NCBI RefSeq assembly: GCF_016126015.1
Contig: NZ_JAEFDB010000003.1
Coordinates: 1 to 64,000 of the forward strand
Source: Capnocytophaga periodontitidis
GTDB lineage: Bacteria > Bacteroidota > Bacteroidia > Flavobacteriales > Flavobacteriaceae
Direction of reading: 5' to 3'
Length of the DNA stretch: 64,000 nt
The translations under genes were made by a program, and so were the position numbers. Below the pieces are notes generated by a model, which saw nothing but the letters and a program-made list of their open reading frames with translations, did no database searches and was not told the DNA's origin. Within the stretch, counting starts at the first letter, position 1. Each line of letters opens with the position of its first letter. This document shows, one piece after another, positions 18,404 through 26,965 of the stretch.

Positions 18404-18841
18404 ATGAACATCTCTATCCACAAATATCTCCCTCACCACCCACCGATGCAAATGGTAGATACCATTACCGACATCAGTAATACGCACGTAGTTACCGAAT
18501 TTACGGTAACTGATAGCTGTATTTTTGTAGAAAATGGAATGTTTGCCGAAGTAGGGCTCATCGAAAATATGGCACAAACTTGTTCGGCAATTGTGGGACA
18601 GTTTCTCTTTGGTATAGAAGATACATCGAACTATGTGATAGGCTACATCAGTGCGATTAAGAAATTGGAAATCTTTACCTTGCCAAGAGTACAACAAACT
18701 GTCACTGCCGAAGCCGAATTGCTTTCTCGTTTTGATAGTGATGAGTATTACCTCTGTGCAATGCGCTGTAATGCCTTTGCCGATGGGGTACATCTGGCAA
18801 CAGCCGAATTAAACTTAGTGATTAAAAACTTAACGGAATGA
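18404..18841 (+). CDS. Hotdog-fold 3-hydroxyacyl-ACP dehydratase-like protein (second copy)
   Basis: 145 aa. The ApeI/FabZ-like motif is better kept here (YLPHHPPMQMVDTI, about 6-19), with the central helix GLIENMAQTCSAIVGQF. Paralogous to the preceding gene. Its stop overlaps the next start by 4 nt (ATGA), indicating one operon. Expected role: dehydration of beta-hydroxyacyl-ACP in pigment chain synthesis. Confidence 0.83.
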   Translation: MNISIHKYLPHHPPMQMVDTITDISNTHVVTEFTVTDSCIFVENGMFAEVGLIENMAQTCSAIVGQFLFGIEDTSNYVIGYISAIKKLEIFTLPRVQQTVTAEAELLSRFDSDEYYLCAMRCNAFADGVHLATAELNLVIKNLTE

Positions 18842-19230
18842 AAGAAACTGAACTACCTCAGGAAAAAGGTGCCTTGCGCGACCTTACGGAATTGTGTTAC
18901 GTAACCGATGACGAAGGGAACTATACTACCCGTCTCAGTTCAGGTTGGGAGGTGAAGAATATTGCTTTAGAAGTCTCCTTAGGCAGGTTACAAGAGCAGA
19001 TTGATGAAGCTAAAGCCGATGCCATAGCAGGGCGCAAAAGCCCCATAGTGTATTATATGCTTCTCAACCGTATGGATTGGGCTGTCCTCGCCGATGCTAT
19101 GCATCGCTGGCAATGGGTTATCAAGCGTCACGCCAAACCTTCGGTATTCAAAAAACTATCGGATAAAACGCTACAACAATACGCTGAGGTATTTGGTATC
19201 ACAGTGGAAGAACTCACGCATTTTAGCTGA
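18838..19230 (+). CDS. Small uncharacterised protein of the Dar locus
   Basis: 130 aa, soluble, mostly helical. It has KNIALEVSLGRLQEQIDEA and a C-terminal helix-turn-helix-like stretch (KLSDKTLQQYAEVFGITVEELTHF). It overlaps the second dehydratase (ATGA) and is the last plus-strand gene; the remaining known pigment genes (ketosynthase, ketoreductase, ligase, lyase, glycosyltransferase) are absent here. Its 3' end overlaps the convergent DUF2357 gene by 8 nt. Function unknown. Confidence 0.75.
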   Translation: MKETELPQEKGALRDLTELCYVTDDEGNYTTRLSSGWEVKNIALEVSLGRLQEQIDEAKADAIAGRKSPIVYYMLLNRMDWAVLADAMHRWQWVIKRHAKPSVFKKLSDKTLQQYAEVFGITVEELTHFS

Positions 19231-20893
19231 GCAAATAGTCTCCTATATGTTTCTTTAAAATACGTTGTATATAGGTTTTAAGTTCACTCTCTACGCTAGG
19301 TTTAGAGGCAATAAGTGCAATTTGAGGTTCAAAAAAGGTGTCATCTACTATTTTTTCTCCTTCTTCATCGGGGAAAAGGGCAAACAATCCATTAATTTTC
19401 TTGTAACGATCCCCACTGATACCTGTGCGGGCGATGTATTTCTTCTCTAATGATGGTAAATGCAAGAATTTCACATTTTTCAACACCGAATATTTAGCAT
19501 CAAAAAGGTAATAGAAGGTTTTTTCCGCCTTTTTGTCTATAATTTCTATAATAAAATCGGGGTGGTAGTACTCTTCAGGGCTTACACAATCGATACGGCG
19601 TAGCAAAGTGCTGTGGTAATTGCTACTTTCTGGGTAATATTTGTGCTCATAGAAGAGATTTACTGCAAAGAAATCGTTTGTAAACTCCATTTTCTCAACA
19701 ATAGGCTCATCTTTTCGCAATGCCACCTTCACATTGAAGAAGGCGATTTTGAGGCTTGAACGCAACGCATCTATCAGCTGGAAGAGGTTGTACAATTCGT
19801 AAAGCTTACTCAACTTACTGATGTTGAAGAGCTTGAAATATCCCGTGATATCGAGTTTGTAGTCGTTGAGTTTGCGTATCAGTTCGTAGGCGCGTTTGTA
19901 GTGCGGTCGCTGAATGAATATAGAGGTGAGCACAGGGCGCTCGGCTTTGGGGGTTACCTCTGGAAAAATGCGACGGTAACTCTGCTCCAATTTCTTCACT
20001 CGCTGTTCTACCTTGCTAATTTCTTCAAATAGGCGGATGAAAGGCAAGCGTTTCAAGTCTTTAAAATCTACAAAATACTCTTCAGAATCTTCAGTATCCG
20101 ACCAATTAGTGACCGTAGATTTCAGTTCGATGTCGCGTTTGAGGGAGCGGAGTTTTTTCAGTATCACAAAAAAGATACCCATCACCACTTGGTTCTCATA
20201 AGTATTACAGTCGCGGGTTTCCACTTCGGTGTGGATGTTATCGATCATTCCGTAGTGGTTGCCGAGTTGTACTGCTTTGTGATGCCCTTTAAAAGCATCG
20301 TCGAACTGCACTTCGTCTAAATTGTTGATAATCCACTGTACAGTGTTAGCACTCACTTTGTTAGAATTGAAAGGCAAGACGGTAGTTTTCTTTCTCAGTA
20401 CGAAATGAGGTTGCTTTTCAAAGTAAGGTAACAGTTTTTCGAATACCGTTACAAAGTGAGTTATCAAAGTGATGAATTTGTTCATCTGCCCCACTTCGTT
20501 AGGTTTGTTCTTTACTTCTACACTGTTTTTGGAGTAGAACACATCGAAAAGGCGGTCTTCTTTTTGCCATAAATAGGTGAAGAGTCCTTCTATTTCCGAA
20601 AGTCTCAACTTACTGATACGCACATTGAAGGGGTATGTTTTTCCGCCTATTGTGAGTTGAGTACCCCCAAAATAATCTTCAAAATAGCGTTGGGGCATCA
20701 GTACGATTTTTGTTCTATCCAAGCGCAAGTACTCTGAGGGCAAGGGAGTGCCTTCGATATTAGGATTCAGGTCGTCGTTGTTTTCGGGGAAGAAAACCAT
20801 TTCGTAAACCCCCAATTCCTGCACGTTGTACACACCGTCCTCCAAGAGTACTTCACGGCGTTCGTCGTTTTGTATTTCGTAAACTCTAAGCAT
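19223..20893 (-). CDS. DUF2357 / PD-(D/E)XK nuclease, McrC-like partner
   Basis: 556 aa. The N-terminal and middle region fits DUF2357 (found in LlaJI-type and McrC-like restriction proteins). The C-terminal nuclease core shows PDFIIEI (about 443) and FDAKYSVLK (about 464), i.e. the D...D-x-K pattern of PD-(D/E)XK. It overlaps the upstream McrB-like gene by 8 nt, so the two are translationally coupled. McrC-like proteins stimulate the McrB GTPase and cut DNA or RNA. Family-level function is firm; target is unknown. Confidence 0.87.
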   Translation of the reverse strand: MLRVYEIQNDERREVLLEDGVYNVQELGVYEMVFFPENNDDLNPNIEGTPLPSEYLRLDRTKIVLMPQRYFEDYFGGTQLTIGGKTYPFNVRISKLRLSEIEGLFTYLWQKEDRLFDVFYSKNSVEVKNKPNEVGQMNKFITLITHFVTVFEKLLPYFEKQPHFVLRKKTTVLPFNSNKVSANTVQWIINNLDEVQFDDAFKGHHKAVQLGNHYGMIDNIHTEVETRDCNTYENQVVMGIFFVILKKLRSLKRDIELKSTVTNWSDTEDSEEYFVDFKDLKRLPFIRLFEEISKVEQRVKKLEQSYRRIFPEVTPKAERPVLTSIFIQRPHYKRAYELIRKLNDYKLDITGYFKLFNISKLSKLYELYNLFQLIDALRSSLKIAFFNVKVALRKDEPIVEKMEFTNDFFAVNLFYEHKYYPESSNYHSTLLRRIDCVSPEEYYHPDFIIEIIDKKAEKTFYYLFDAKYSVLKNVKFLHLPSLEKKYIARTGISGDRYKKINGLFALFPDEEGEKIVDDTFFEPQIALIASKPSVESELKTYIQRILKKHIGDYLLS

Positions 20894-23363
20894 ACGACAA
20901 GGTGAGGAAATAGCTGTAGTTACCTCCTAAAATTTCGTTGTTTTCGCCTATTTCAATCATTTTATCCAATATCTTTTCCGATATTTTCATCTTGTTCTCG
21001 TTCAGCAATTGCGAAAGTCGGTCGATATAAACTTTAAGGTTTTCACCTTGTACGTTGATCATCGGCAAGAGGCGTTGTGCAATGCAATAGTCTAAGAGTA
21101 CATACTCGTTGAGCCCAGCGATGTGTTTTGCCATACTGCAATACTTTTTGATGCCCATTTCCACGCGATAGCTGATAGGCAAGCGCAGTTTTTTGAATAG
21201 TTCTTTAATTTCTCGAAATACTTTGTCGTTCTCGTCGTCGCTGAAGCTAATCACTTCTTTATCATTCTTTTGGAAATCGAGAAGGTGGAAAAACTCAATG
21301 CATTTTTGGAACGAAATACGCAAGGTTTCTACTTCTTCTTTGGTGATAAAGTGAACGCTTTGGTTGAGTTCGGGTAGCTGGATAATGTTCGTTCTATCGA
21401 TTACGCGCGGTGAAAGTGGTTCGGTGGTATAATCGTAGTTGATAGTAGCGATGAAGCGGAGGTTGTTCGCATACTTGAGTGTGTGGTTGTTACCCAACTG
21501 GATAGAGAGGTAGTCGCCTTCTTGAGCGATGGTATCGGTAAGGTTATAGAAGTTTGACCAATAGTGCTCTATAGGGCTGAGGTTGGCTTCGTCTAAGATG
21601 ATGAAAGCCAAAGGAGCGCTGAAGAACGAGTGTTGTTCTACCTCGTAGTTGAGTTGCTCCAAGAGTTCGTATACGCCGGTGGGAGCAGAGTGGAACTTAT
21701 CGGTAAGCGGGTTTTGGAATCCGATAAGGTCTTTAGGTGATGACCAGCCACGGCTCACCGATACTTCGGTAACGCGCTCTTGGGGGGCTAATATTTGGGT
21801 GAGCAAGCGCGCTAAACTCGTTTTTCCTGTACCAGGTAAGCCCGCTAAAATGGTGAGTGTATTTTGGTGTATAGCGATGAGCAGATTGTCGATGAAATGC
21901 GTTTCGAAAGCACGTCCGTTTTTAGAGAGAATTTCCTTTATTTTATCTCTGAAAGCGGCATAAGTATCGAAAGCATCGGTGATACTGAAGTCGGTAAAGG
22001 TTCTTTGTTGTGTTTCCTCGTAGAGAGAGAGGTTGCGACCGCTCAAAAAGTCGAAATACTTTTTGTGTTTGAAGAGGTTGACGAGTTCCTGCTGGGCGTC
22101 GCGTTGAGCGTGTTTGTTCTCGAGCAACAATTTATCAACAAAAGCCGTTAAATCGTCTTTTTCTTTGCGTAAAGCTACTAATTGTTGAGAAATTTGCTGG
22201 GTTTCGCTTTCAATTTCGGCAGCGAGATTGGCTTTTTTCTCGGTAAGAGCTTTTACTTCCTGTTCTAAGGCGATTTTTTCTTTGGCGAACTTCTCTTCTT
22301 TAATTTTAGTGAGATTTTCGAGCTCGTTTTGAGTGTCGTCTACCTTTTCTTGTAGTTCTTGCAGGCGTTTTTCCTGACTGCTCACTTGGCTTTTCAGTTC
22401 TCTTTCGCGCTCGGTGAGGTTTTCGATAATCTCGTTTAAGCGTACTTTTTCGGGGAATATTTCACTGATTTTATAGTCGCTAATAAGTTTTTCATTGGCT
22501 TTTTCCAAGATGTCGTACACGCGGCGGTTTTCCTTGAGATAAGTTTCAATGGCTTTGTTTTGGCGCATTGTTTCGATGAGGTCGAGCATTTCTTGCTGTT
22601 TGCGTTTGTTGAGCAGGGCAGGGTTATGCTTGATGCGTTCGGCAAAGTCGTTGAGTATTTCTTTGTCGTCTTTAAAGTCTATTTCCTTGATGAATTCGAA
22701 CTTACTAAAGCCGATGATATGTACTTTTCGGGTAAACCCAAAATTCTGAAATTCTATATAACTATTGTCGGTAATTTGGTATTCGCCAAAAGGATATTCT
22801 TTTTTGAAGTATTTTTGTACGGAAAAGGTATTGTCTTCATCTTGACTCGCAATGATAAAGGGTCCAACGATTTTTTCTTCGGTTTCTATAAAAAGAGGTT
22901 GACTGTAGCGCGCATATACATCGGAAATGAGGGAAGTAAAGGGGGTTTTTACCTTTATTTTAGCTTGAGATTCTAATATTTCACCTTCTAAAATTTCTAT
23001 AATTTCCTCTTTAGAAGTAAAATTGAGGTTGTTAGCGAAGGTTTTGCATTTAGGATATTTATCGTCGTCGTAGTTGGTAGCGACGATAGTACCGTACGAA
23101 ATTTTTAGGATTTGGTACAAGTTATCGAATCTATCAAAACTTTGTTCAGGTTTGAAGTGGTTGATGGGCACCTGAATTTTATCCATATCATAACGGTCGA
23201 TATTTTCTACTTTTCCCGCTCTTTTATCTACATATAACAATGGGCGCACCGATTTATCGGGGTTGTCCTCATCTTTGATTACCAAGATATAGTTCTCATT
23301 GCTATATCTCAAATTTGGATTTTCTTTATAACTAAAATCACCTTTAATATCTTCTATTTTCAT
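20886..23363 (-). CDS. McrB-like AAA+ GTPase with long coiled coil (CoCoNuT-like)
   Basis: About 825 aa. The N-terminal 250 residues are an uncharacterised, possibly substrate-sensing region; about 305-440 is a strongly predicted coiled coil (heptad E/K/L/Q-rich); the AAA domain has Walker A GLPGTGKTSLARLL (about 510), Walker B FIILDEANLSP (about 590) and the McrB-type signature FIATINYDYTTEPLSPRVIDRT. The start at 23363 is chosen because the promoter TATCTTTG lies just upstream; longer reading frames run into the promoter and a repeat. Coiled-coil McrB plus DUF2357 partner resembles CoCoNuT defence systems. Confidence 0.9.
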   Translation of the reverse strand: MKIEDIKGDFSYKENPNLRYSNENYILVIKDEDNPDKSVRPLLYVDKRAGKVENIDRYDMDKIQVPINHFKPEQSFDRFDNLYQILKISYGTIVATNYDDDKYPKCKTFANNLNFTSKEEIIEILEGEILESQAKIKVKTPFTSLISDVYARYSQPLFIETEEKIVGPFIIASQDEDNTFSVQKYFKKEYPFGEYQITDNSYIEFQNFGFTRKVHIIGFSKFEFIKEIDFKDDKEILNDFAERIKHNPALLNKRKQQEMLDLIETMRQNKAIETYLKENRRVYDILEKANEKLISDYKISEIFPEKVRLNEIIENLTERERELKSQVSSQEKRLQELQEKVDDTQNELENLTKIKEEKFAKEKIALEQEVKALTEKKANLAAEIESETQQISQQLVALRKEKDDLTAFVDKLLLENKHAQRDAQQELVNLFKHKKYFDFLSGRNLSLYEETQQRTFTDFSITDAFDTYAAFRDKIKEILSKNGRAFETHFIDNLLIAIHQNTLTILAGLPGTGKTSLARLLTQILAPQERVTEVSVSRGWSSPKDLIGFQNPLTDKFHSAPTGVYELLEQLNYEVEQHSFFSAPLAFIILDEANLSPIEHYWSNFYNLTDTIAQEGDYLSIQLGNNHTLKYANNLRFIATINYDYTTEPLSPRVIDRTNIIQLPELNQSVHFITKEEVETLRISFQKCIEFFHLLDFQKNDKEVISFSDDENDKVFREIKELFKKLRLPISYRVEMGIKKYCSMAKHIAGLNEYVLLDYCIAQRLLPMINVQGENLKVYIDRLSQLLNENKMKISEKILDKMIEIGENNEILGGNYSYFLTLSYA

Positions 23364-23385
23364 ATTACTATTTGTTAATTTGCTG

Positions 23386-23416
23386 CAAAGATAAAAATAA
23401 TTTGTCGATTTGCCAA
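23386..23416 (-). promoter_or_regulatory. Promoter of the McrB/DUF2357 operon
   Basis: On the minus strand TATCTTTG (23386-23393) with TTG (23414-23416), spacer 20 nt, 22 nt before the start codon. Confidence 0.75.
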
Positions 23417-23427
23417 TTTGTCGATTT

Positions 23428-23454
23428 AGCCCCCGTTCCCCCGAAGGGAGACAA
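23428..23454. repeat. Dispersed C-rich hairpin repeat, copy 2
   Basis: Same 27-nt element as at 17867-17893, with GGGAG in place of GGGGG. It lies upstream of the McrB-like operon, so the two copies bracket the end of the Dar locus plus the defence operon (17.9-23.4 kb). Confidence 0.7.
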
Positions 23455-23524
23455 GCCGGTACGAACCGCACGGGTGATTGCTAATTTACTAATTTACTAA
23501 TTTGTTAATTGATTAATTGATTTT

Positions 23525-24490
23525 TTATGCGTTATACTTTCCTTTTTTCCATATTTCAATAGAGTTGATGATATTTTGCCAAAGGATATAACAACCTGGG
23601 CCTACGGTAGAAAGCGGATGCAGGTAAGTGGCTGCTATCCAGATAGCAAAGGCGGTGTTCTTCTGTCCTAAGGCTTGTCCTGCCTCTATTGAAGAGTTGA
23701 AAAAATTACCTATACGCCACCCTATAGCGTATTGTAGTAAGCACAATGCCAAGCCTAAAAAGCCTATGAGCAACAGAAATAATACGCTTGTTTCCGCGTG
23801 AAAAATGTTCTTTAGTGTAGTGCCGGTAACGATCATCAGTGAACAACCCCAGAGATAAAAAGATAGGTCGGGGATGTGTATGAGCCATTGGTGAAAGCGG
23901 TGGAGTAGGGGGAGGGTTTTGGTGAGCAATGCCAATAGCATCGGTACGACTAATACGAGGCATACTTTCTGCATTATCAGCGAAAAAGCACTCCAAAAGG
24001 TCATTTGAGAAGCGGGTTCTATCAGCGGGAAACACACGGGTATGAGTAGCGCACAAAGCAAGTTGGATACAAAAGTATAAGTAGTCATCTGCTCTAAATT
24101 ACCACCGAGTTTGAGAGTTACTACCGCTGCTGCTGCCGCACAAGGGCTTATAATGCACGCCAATATGCTTTCCAAGAGTATCAGTTCTTTACCGTGGATG
24201 CCAAAGGAGAGAATTGCCCCCGTGATACTTCCTACCAAAACACACTGCACTACTATCATCCACCAATGCCAAGGTACAAGTGCTAACCTCTTGAAATCGA
24301 CCTTGCAAAAGGTTACGTACAAAATGAGGAACATAAAAAGTGGCAAAATAGCATCGAATATGGGAGCAAGCCATTGTGAAGCTCCTTCTAATGCTGGTAC
24401 GTAATAAAATACCAAATACGCTACTGCTCCTATACCCATTGAAAGGGGGAGCGTCCAGTTTTTTATAAATTGAAGAAGTTTAAGCATCAT
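23525..24490 (-). CDS. Bile acid:sodium symporter family transporter
   Basis: 321 aa, about nine to ten hydrophobic segments. Features of the BASS/SBF family: CIISPCAAAAAVVTLKLGGN and IGNFFNSSIEAGQALGQKNTAFAIWIA, the latter resembling the conserved core with the EAGQ/GQKN motif. The true substrate in bacteria of this type is unknown. It starts 6 nt after the MBL-fold gene, as the third gene of an operon beginning with the HdeD-like gene. Confidence 0.88.
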   Translation of the reverse strand: MMLKLLQFIKNWTLPLSMGIGAVAYLVFYYVPALEGASQWLAPIFDAILPLFMFLILYVTFCKVDFKRLALVPWHWWMIVVQCVLVGSITGAILSFGIHGKELILLESILACIISPCAAAAAVVTLKLGGNLEQMTTYTFVSNLLCALLIPVCFPLIEPASQMTFWSAFSLIMQKVCLVLVVPMLLALLTKTLPLLHRFHQWLIHIPDLSFYLWGCSLMIVTGTTLKNIFHAETSVLFLLLIGFLGLALCLLQYAIGWRIGNFFNSSIEAGQALGQKNTAFAIWIAATYLHPLSTVGPGCYILWQNIINSIEIWKKGKYNA

Positions 24491-24496
24491 AATCTG

Positions 24497-25579
24497 CTAA
24501 TTAAACCATACGTCAAAGGTTTCATCGGGCTGGTCGATATGTATAACTTCACCTATTTTAGGAGTGATGATATTTAGGCTATCTTCTTTGGCATAAGCTT
24601 GAACATTGCGCATAGGTTCATACCAAGGGTGTTGCGCCAAGGCGAATTTAGAGTTATGACCCGTGAAATAACGCTTAGCGCCTATTTCGTTCAAGGCTTT
24701 GCGCAAGTCTTCGGGCAAGAAGTGAATATAGCGCCAATTAGGGTTGTACTGTCCGTTTTCCATTAGGGCTAAATCGATATGAGGGAAGCGTTTGCCTATT
24801 TCGGCAATGTGCTTGCCATAGCCACTATCACCGCCGATGTAGACGGTATAAGTACCCGTTTCGAGCATAAACGAACCCCATAAAGTGGGTGCTCTCTTAA
24901 GTCCGCGACCTGAAAAATGACGCGTAGGCAAGCAAGTGAATTTGAGATTTGCTACAGTGATTGTGTCCTGCCAATCCATCTCGGTGATTTTAGCAGGGTC
25001 AAACCCCCAATACTCTAAATGCGCCTCTACACCCAGCGGACAAACTACGTGTTGAATACGGTTTTTCAGTTCTTTCATCGCTGTATAATCAAGATGATCC
25101 CAATGGTCGTGGGTAAGTATGAGCACCTCAATAGTATCGGGCATATCGGCAGATGAGTAGTTGTAAGTCGCCTTAAAAGGTTTTACCATAAACGAAAAAG
25201 GAGAGGCAGAATGAAATACAGGGTCTACAAGTACGCGGGTGTCGTTTACGTTTAGCAAATAAGAAGAATGCCCCAGCCATACCATCGCATTATTAGGCAG
25301 GGACTGTAAATCGGTTTGTACTGCAGGGATGGGCGTGCTTGGACTGAGGTCTTGTACATCGGGAAAGAAGTAATGATAGGCAGTTTTGAGTATATTGTCA
25401 TTAGAAGTAAACTGCGGGGTAGTTTCTAAGTTTTGAAACTTACCCTCGCGGTAGTTGGGTGATTGTTGTATGCGTGCCAAGCGTTCGCCTGATGGTGCTT
25501 TGCTAAAACTTGGTAGGTTGAAAATTATAACAGCCCCAATGCCTATTACTACAACGAGGATAAGGATAGTGTACAACAT
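24497..25579 (-). CDS. MBL-fold metallohydrolase (UlaG/NAPE-PLD-like)
   Basis: 360 aa with an N-terminal membrane anchor (LYTILILVVVIGIGAVIIF). The zinc-binding motif HxHxDH is present as LTHDHWDHLDY (about 151), with further ligand regions TRHFSGRG, GGDSGYG and TGHNSKFA. The sequence order (WLGHSSYLL, VLVDPVF) fits the NAPE-PLD-like beta-lactamase group. Substrate unknown. It is 5 nt after the HdeD-like gene in the same operon. Confidence 0.88.
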   Translation of the reverse strand: MLYTILILVVVIGIGAVIIFNLPSFSKAPSGERLARIQQSPNYREGKFQNLETTPQFTSNDNILKTAYHYFFPDVQDLSPSTPIPAVQTDLQSLPNNAMVWLGHSSYLLNVNDTRVLVDPVFHSASPFSFMVKPFKATYNYSSADMPDTIEVLILTHDHWDHLDYTAMKELKNRIQHVVCPLGVEAHLEYWGFDPAKITEMDWQDTITVANLKFTCLPTRHFSGRGLKRAPTLWGSFMLETGTYTVYIGGDSGYGKHIAEIGKRFPHIDLALMENGQYNPNWRYIHFLPEDLRKALNEIGAKRYFTGHNSKFALAQHPWYEPMRNVQAYAKEDSLNIITPKIGEVIHIDQPDETFDVWFN

Positions 25580-25584
25580 ACGTA

Positions 25585-26220
25585 TTACTTATCGCTTAAA
25601 GCGTCTTTTATTTCGCGTTTGAGGTTTTCAATCTTACTTTTAAGTTCATCTGAAAGCTTTTCGGAAGAGCCTTTTATCTTCTTTAAGTTAAATGATAATA
25701 CAATAGAAGCTACTCCACTGAAAATAAAAGTCAGTGCGATAAGCACCATTAACGAAATGCCGGTGAAAATAGGATTAGCAATAAGCAAGAATGACACGAT
25801 AATTCCTAAAGTACTCAATAGTGCCAAGTTACCCCAATTCAAAACACCAGCTTCTTTTACTTCAAACGAGAAGCCTAACAATTGAAATGAGCGAAACAAC
25901 AATGTAAATCCTACTATAAAAGGCAAGATAAAAGCAGATACAACAGGGTTAGCGAACAAATATGCCCCCATAAGTAGCGATACAATTCCGCTTCCTAAAT
26001 ACCAACCCCAACCTCCTAAGGCTTGTCGATTTTGCAAGGCAAAAAATATGTCTAATAATCCCGACATTAAGAACGAGAGGGCAAAGAGAAGCGATAGGGT
26101 AGTATAAGCTCTAAAAGGAGCTGCAAATACCGCAACACCACAAATAATAAGCAATATTCCCAAAATAAGCGGAATATACCAATGCTTTACTGATTTTGTA
26201 AATGAATAAAAATACGACAT
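25585..26220 (-). CDS. HdeD/DUF308 family membrane protein
   Basis: About 211 aa with six predicted membrane helices arranged as three repeats (LILGILLIICGVAVFAA, then YLGSGIVSLLMGAYLF and LLSTLGIIVSFLLIANP) and a charged C-terminal coil (KSKIENLKREIKDALSDK). I use the Met at 26220, just after the promoter. HdeD is linked to acid resistance in enterobacteria; here the role is unknown. First gene of a three-gene operon. Confidence 0.85.
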   Translation of the reverse strand: MSYFYSFTKSVKHWYIPLILGILLIICGVAVFAAPFRAYTTLSLLFALSFLMSGLLDIFFALQNRQALGGWGWYLGSGIVSLLMGAYLFANPVVSAFILPFIVGFTLLFRSFQLLGFSFEVKEAGVLNWGNLALLSTLGIIVSFLLIANPIFTGISLMVLIALTFIFSGVASIVLSFNLKKIKGSSEKLSDELKSKIENLKREIKDALSDK

Positions 26221-26247
26221 AACTTTATTTTTTTTAGTTTTATGAGG

Positions 26248-26277
26248 CAAAGATACAAAACAATTAACAATTAGCAA
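26248..26277 (-). promoter_or_regulatory. Promoter of the HdeD-MBL-symporter operon
   Basis: Minus strand TATCTTTG (26248-26255) with TTG (26275-26277), spacer 19 nt. Confidence 0.7.
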
Positions 26278-26300
26278 TTAACAATTAATAAATTAGGAAA

Positions 26301-26564
26301 TTATTCTAACAGCCATTGTTCATTGGTAAAACCTTTACGGTAAGCCTTGCCGTGTACATCAATCACAGCGTGCCATTCTTGACAGGTTTCTAAGGAAATT
26401 TTAGCTACTAAGGGCATACACTCTTCGTGAAGGGCTTTATAGGTTTGTGCGGTAGAAAGATTCAGGCGGTTCAAAAGTCGTATAGCGTACTAGTCGGCTA
26501 TGAACACCTTTCGCTCAAAAATGTACAACAACATTGCATCGGCCGTTTCCTCGCCCACACCTTT
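26301..26564 (-). pseudogene. Truncated copy of the endonuclease III-like gene
   Basis: 264 nt align without gaps to 28524-28787, the 3' part of the intact endonuclease III-like gene (offset 2223 nt), with scattered substitutions. One makes an in-frame TAG (CTAGTACGC in gene sense, where the intact gene has CAG). Homology stops abruptly at 26564, where sequence related to the promoter region of the 30252 gene begins. It has no start and is non-functional. Confidence 0.88.
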
Positions 26565-26634
26565 AGTACAAAACAATTGACAATTGATAATTAACAAATT
26601 ATTATTATTTTTGTGCCATAAAAAACATATTATT

Positions 26635-26870
26635 ATGGAATTACAAGTAGGAAAGAACTATTGGGTAAAAATGATATTTTCAACTTTAAAGCGGGTGGAG
26701 TTTGGTCGTTAGTAAGAGAAGGATACCAAGTTTACTACGGTGAACAATATTTTGTATTCGTTAATGCCGAGAAAAATTGTCAATTTATGATCTTGCGAAA
26801 TACTTCCGATGAAGATATGGGAATAGGATGCCCTTTGGATAGGTATTTTAAAGAAATTGAAGAGTATGGC
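26635..26870 (+). pseudogene. Frameshifted copy of the DUF3601-like gene
   Basis: Closely matches 30252-30487 (start MEL-VGKNY, then IFSFKAGEVWSLV, FVFVNAEKNC, LRNTSDEDM). One A is missing near 26670, shifting the frame after codon 12. The homologous promoter upstream is kept as TATTTTTG. The frame then continues into the promoter of the next gene and stops at 26942. Probably inactive, although a TTG codon at 26661 could restart the correct frame. Confidence 0.8.
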
Positions 26871-26915
26871 GAATCAGTATTATGTTTAAATTATCGCCAA
26901 TTGATAAATTATTTT

Positions 26916-26923
26916 TATCTTTG
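26916..26923 (+). promoter_or_regulatory. Promoter box of the 26966 gene
   Basis: TATCTTTG in the context AATTATTTTTATCTTTG, a promoter string shared with several other genes here. It lies 43 nt before the ATG; no well-spaced TTG was found. Confidence 0.55.
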
Positions 26924-26965
26924 TGAGTCCCAAAGAGAGTGAAAAAATAAGTAAAGAACCATCAA

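Noticed and set aside
22560-22976. Plus-strand frame inside the McrB-like gene
   Set aside because: Antisense shadow of a strongly supported coding region; no promoter.
23364-23471. Upstream start for the McrB-like protein
   Set aside because: The extension reads through the promoter and C-rich repeat and has no ribosome-binding support.
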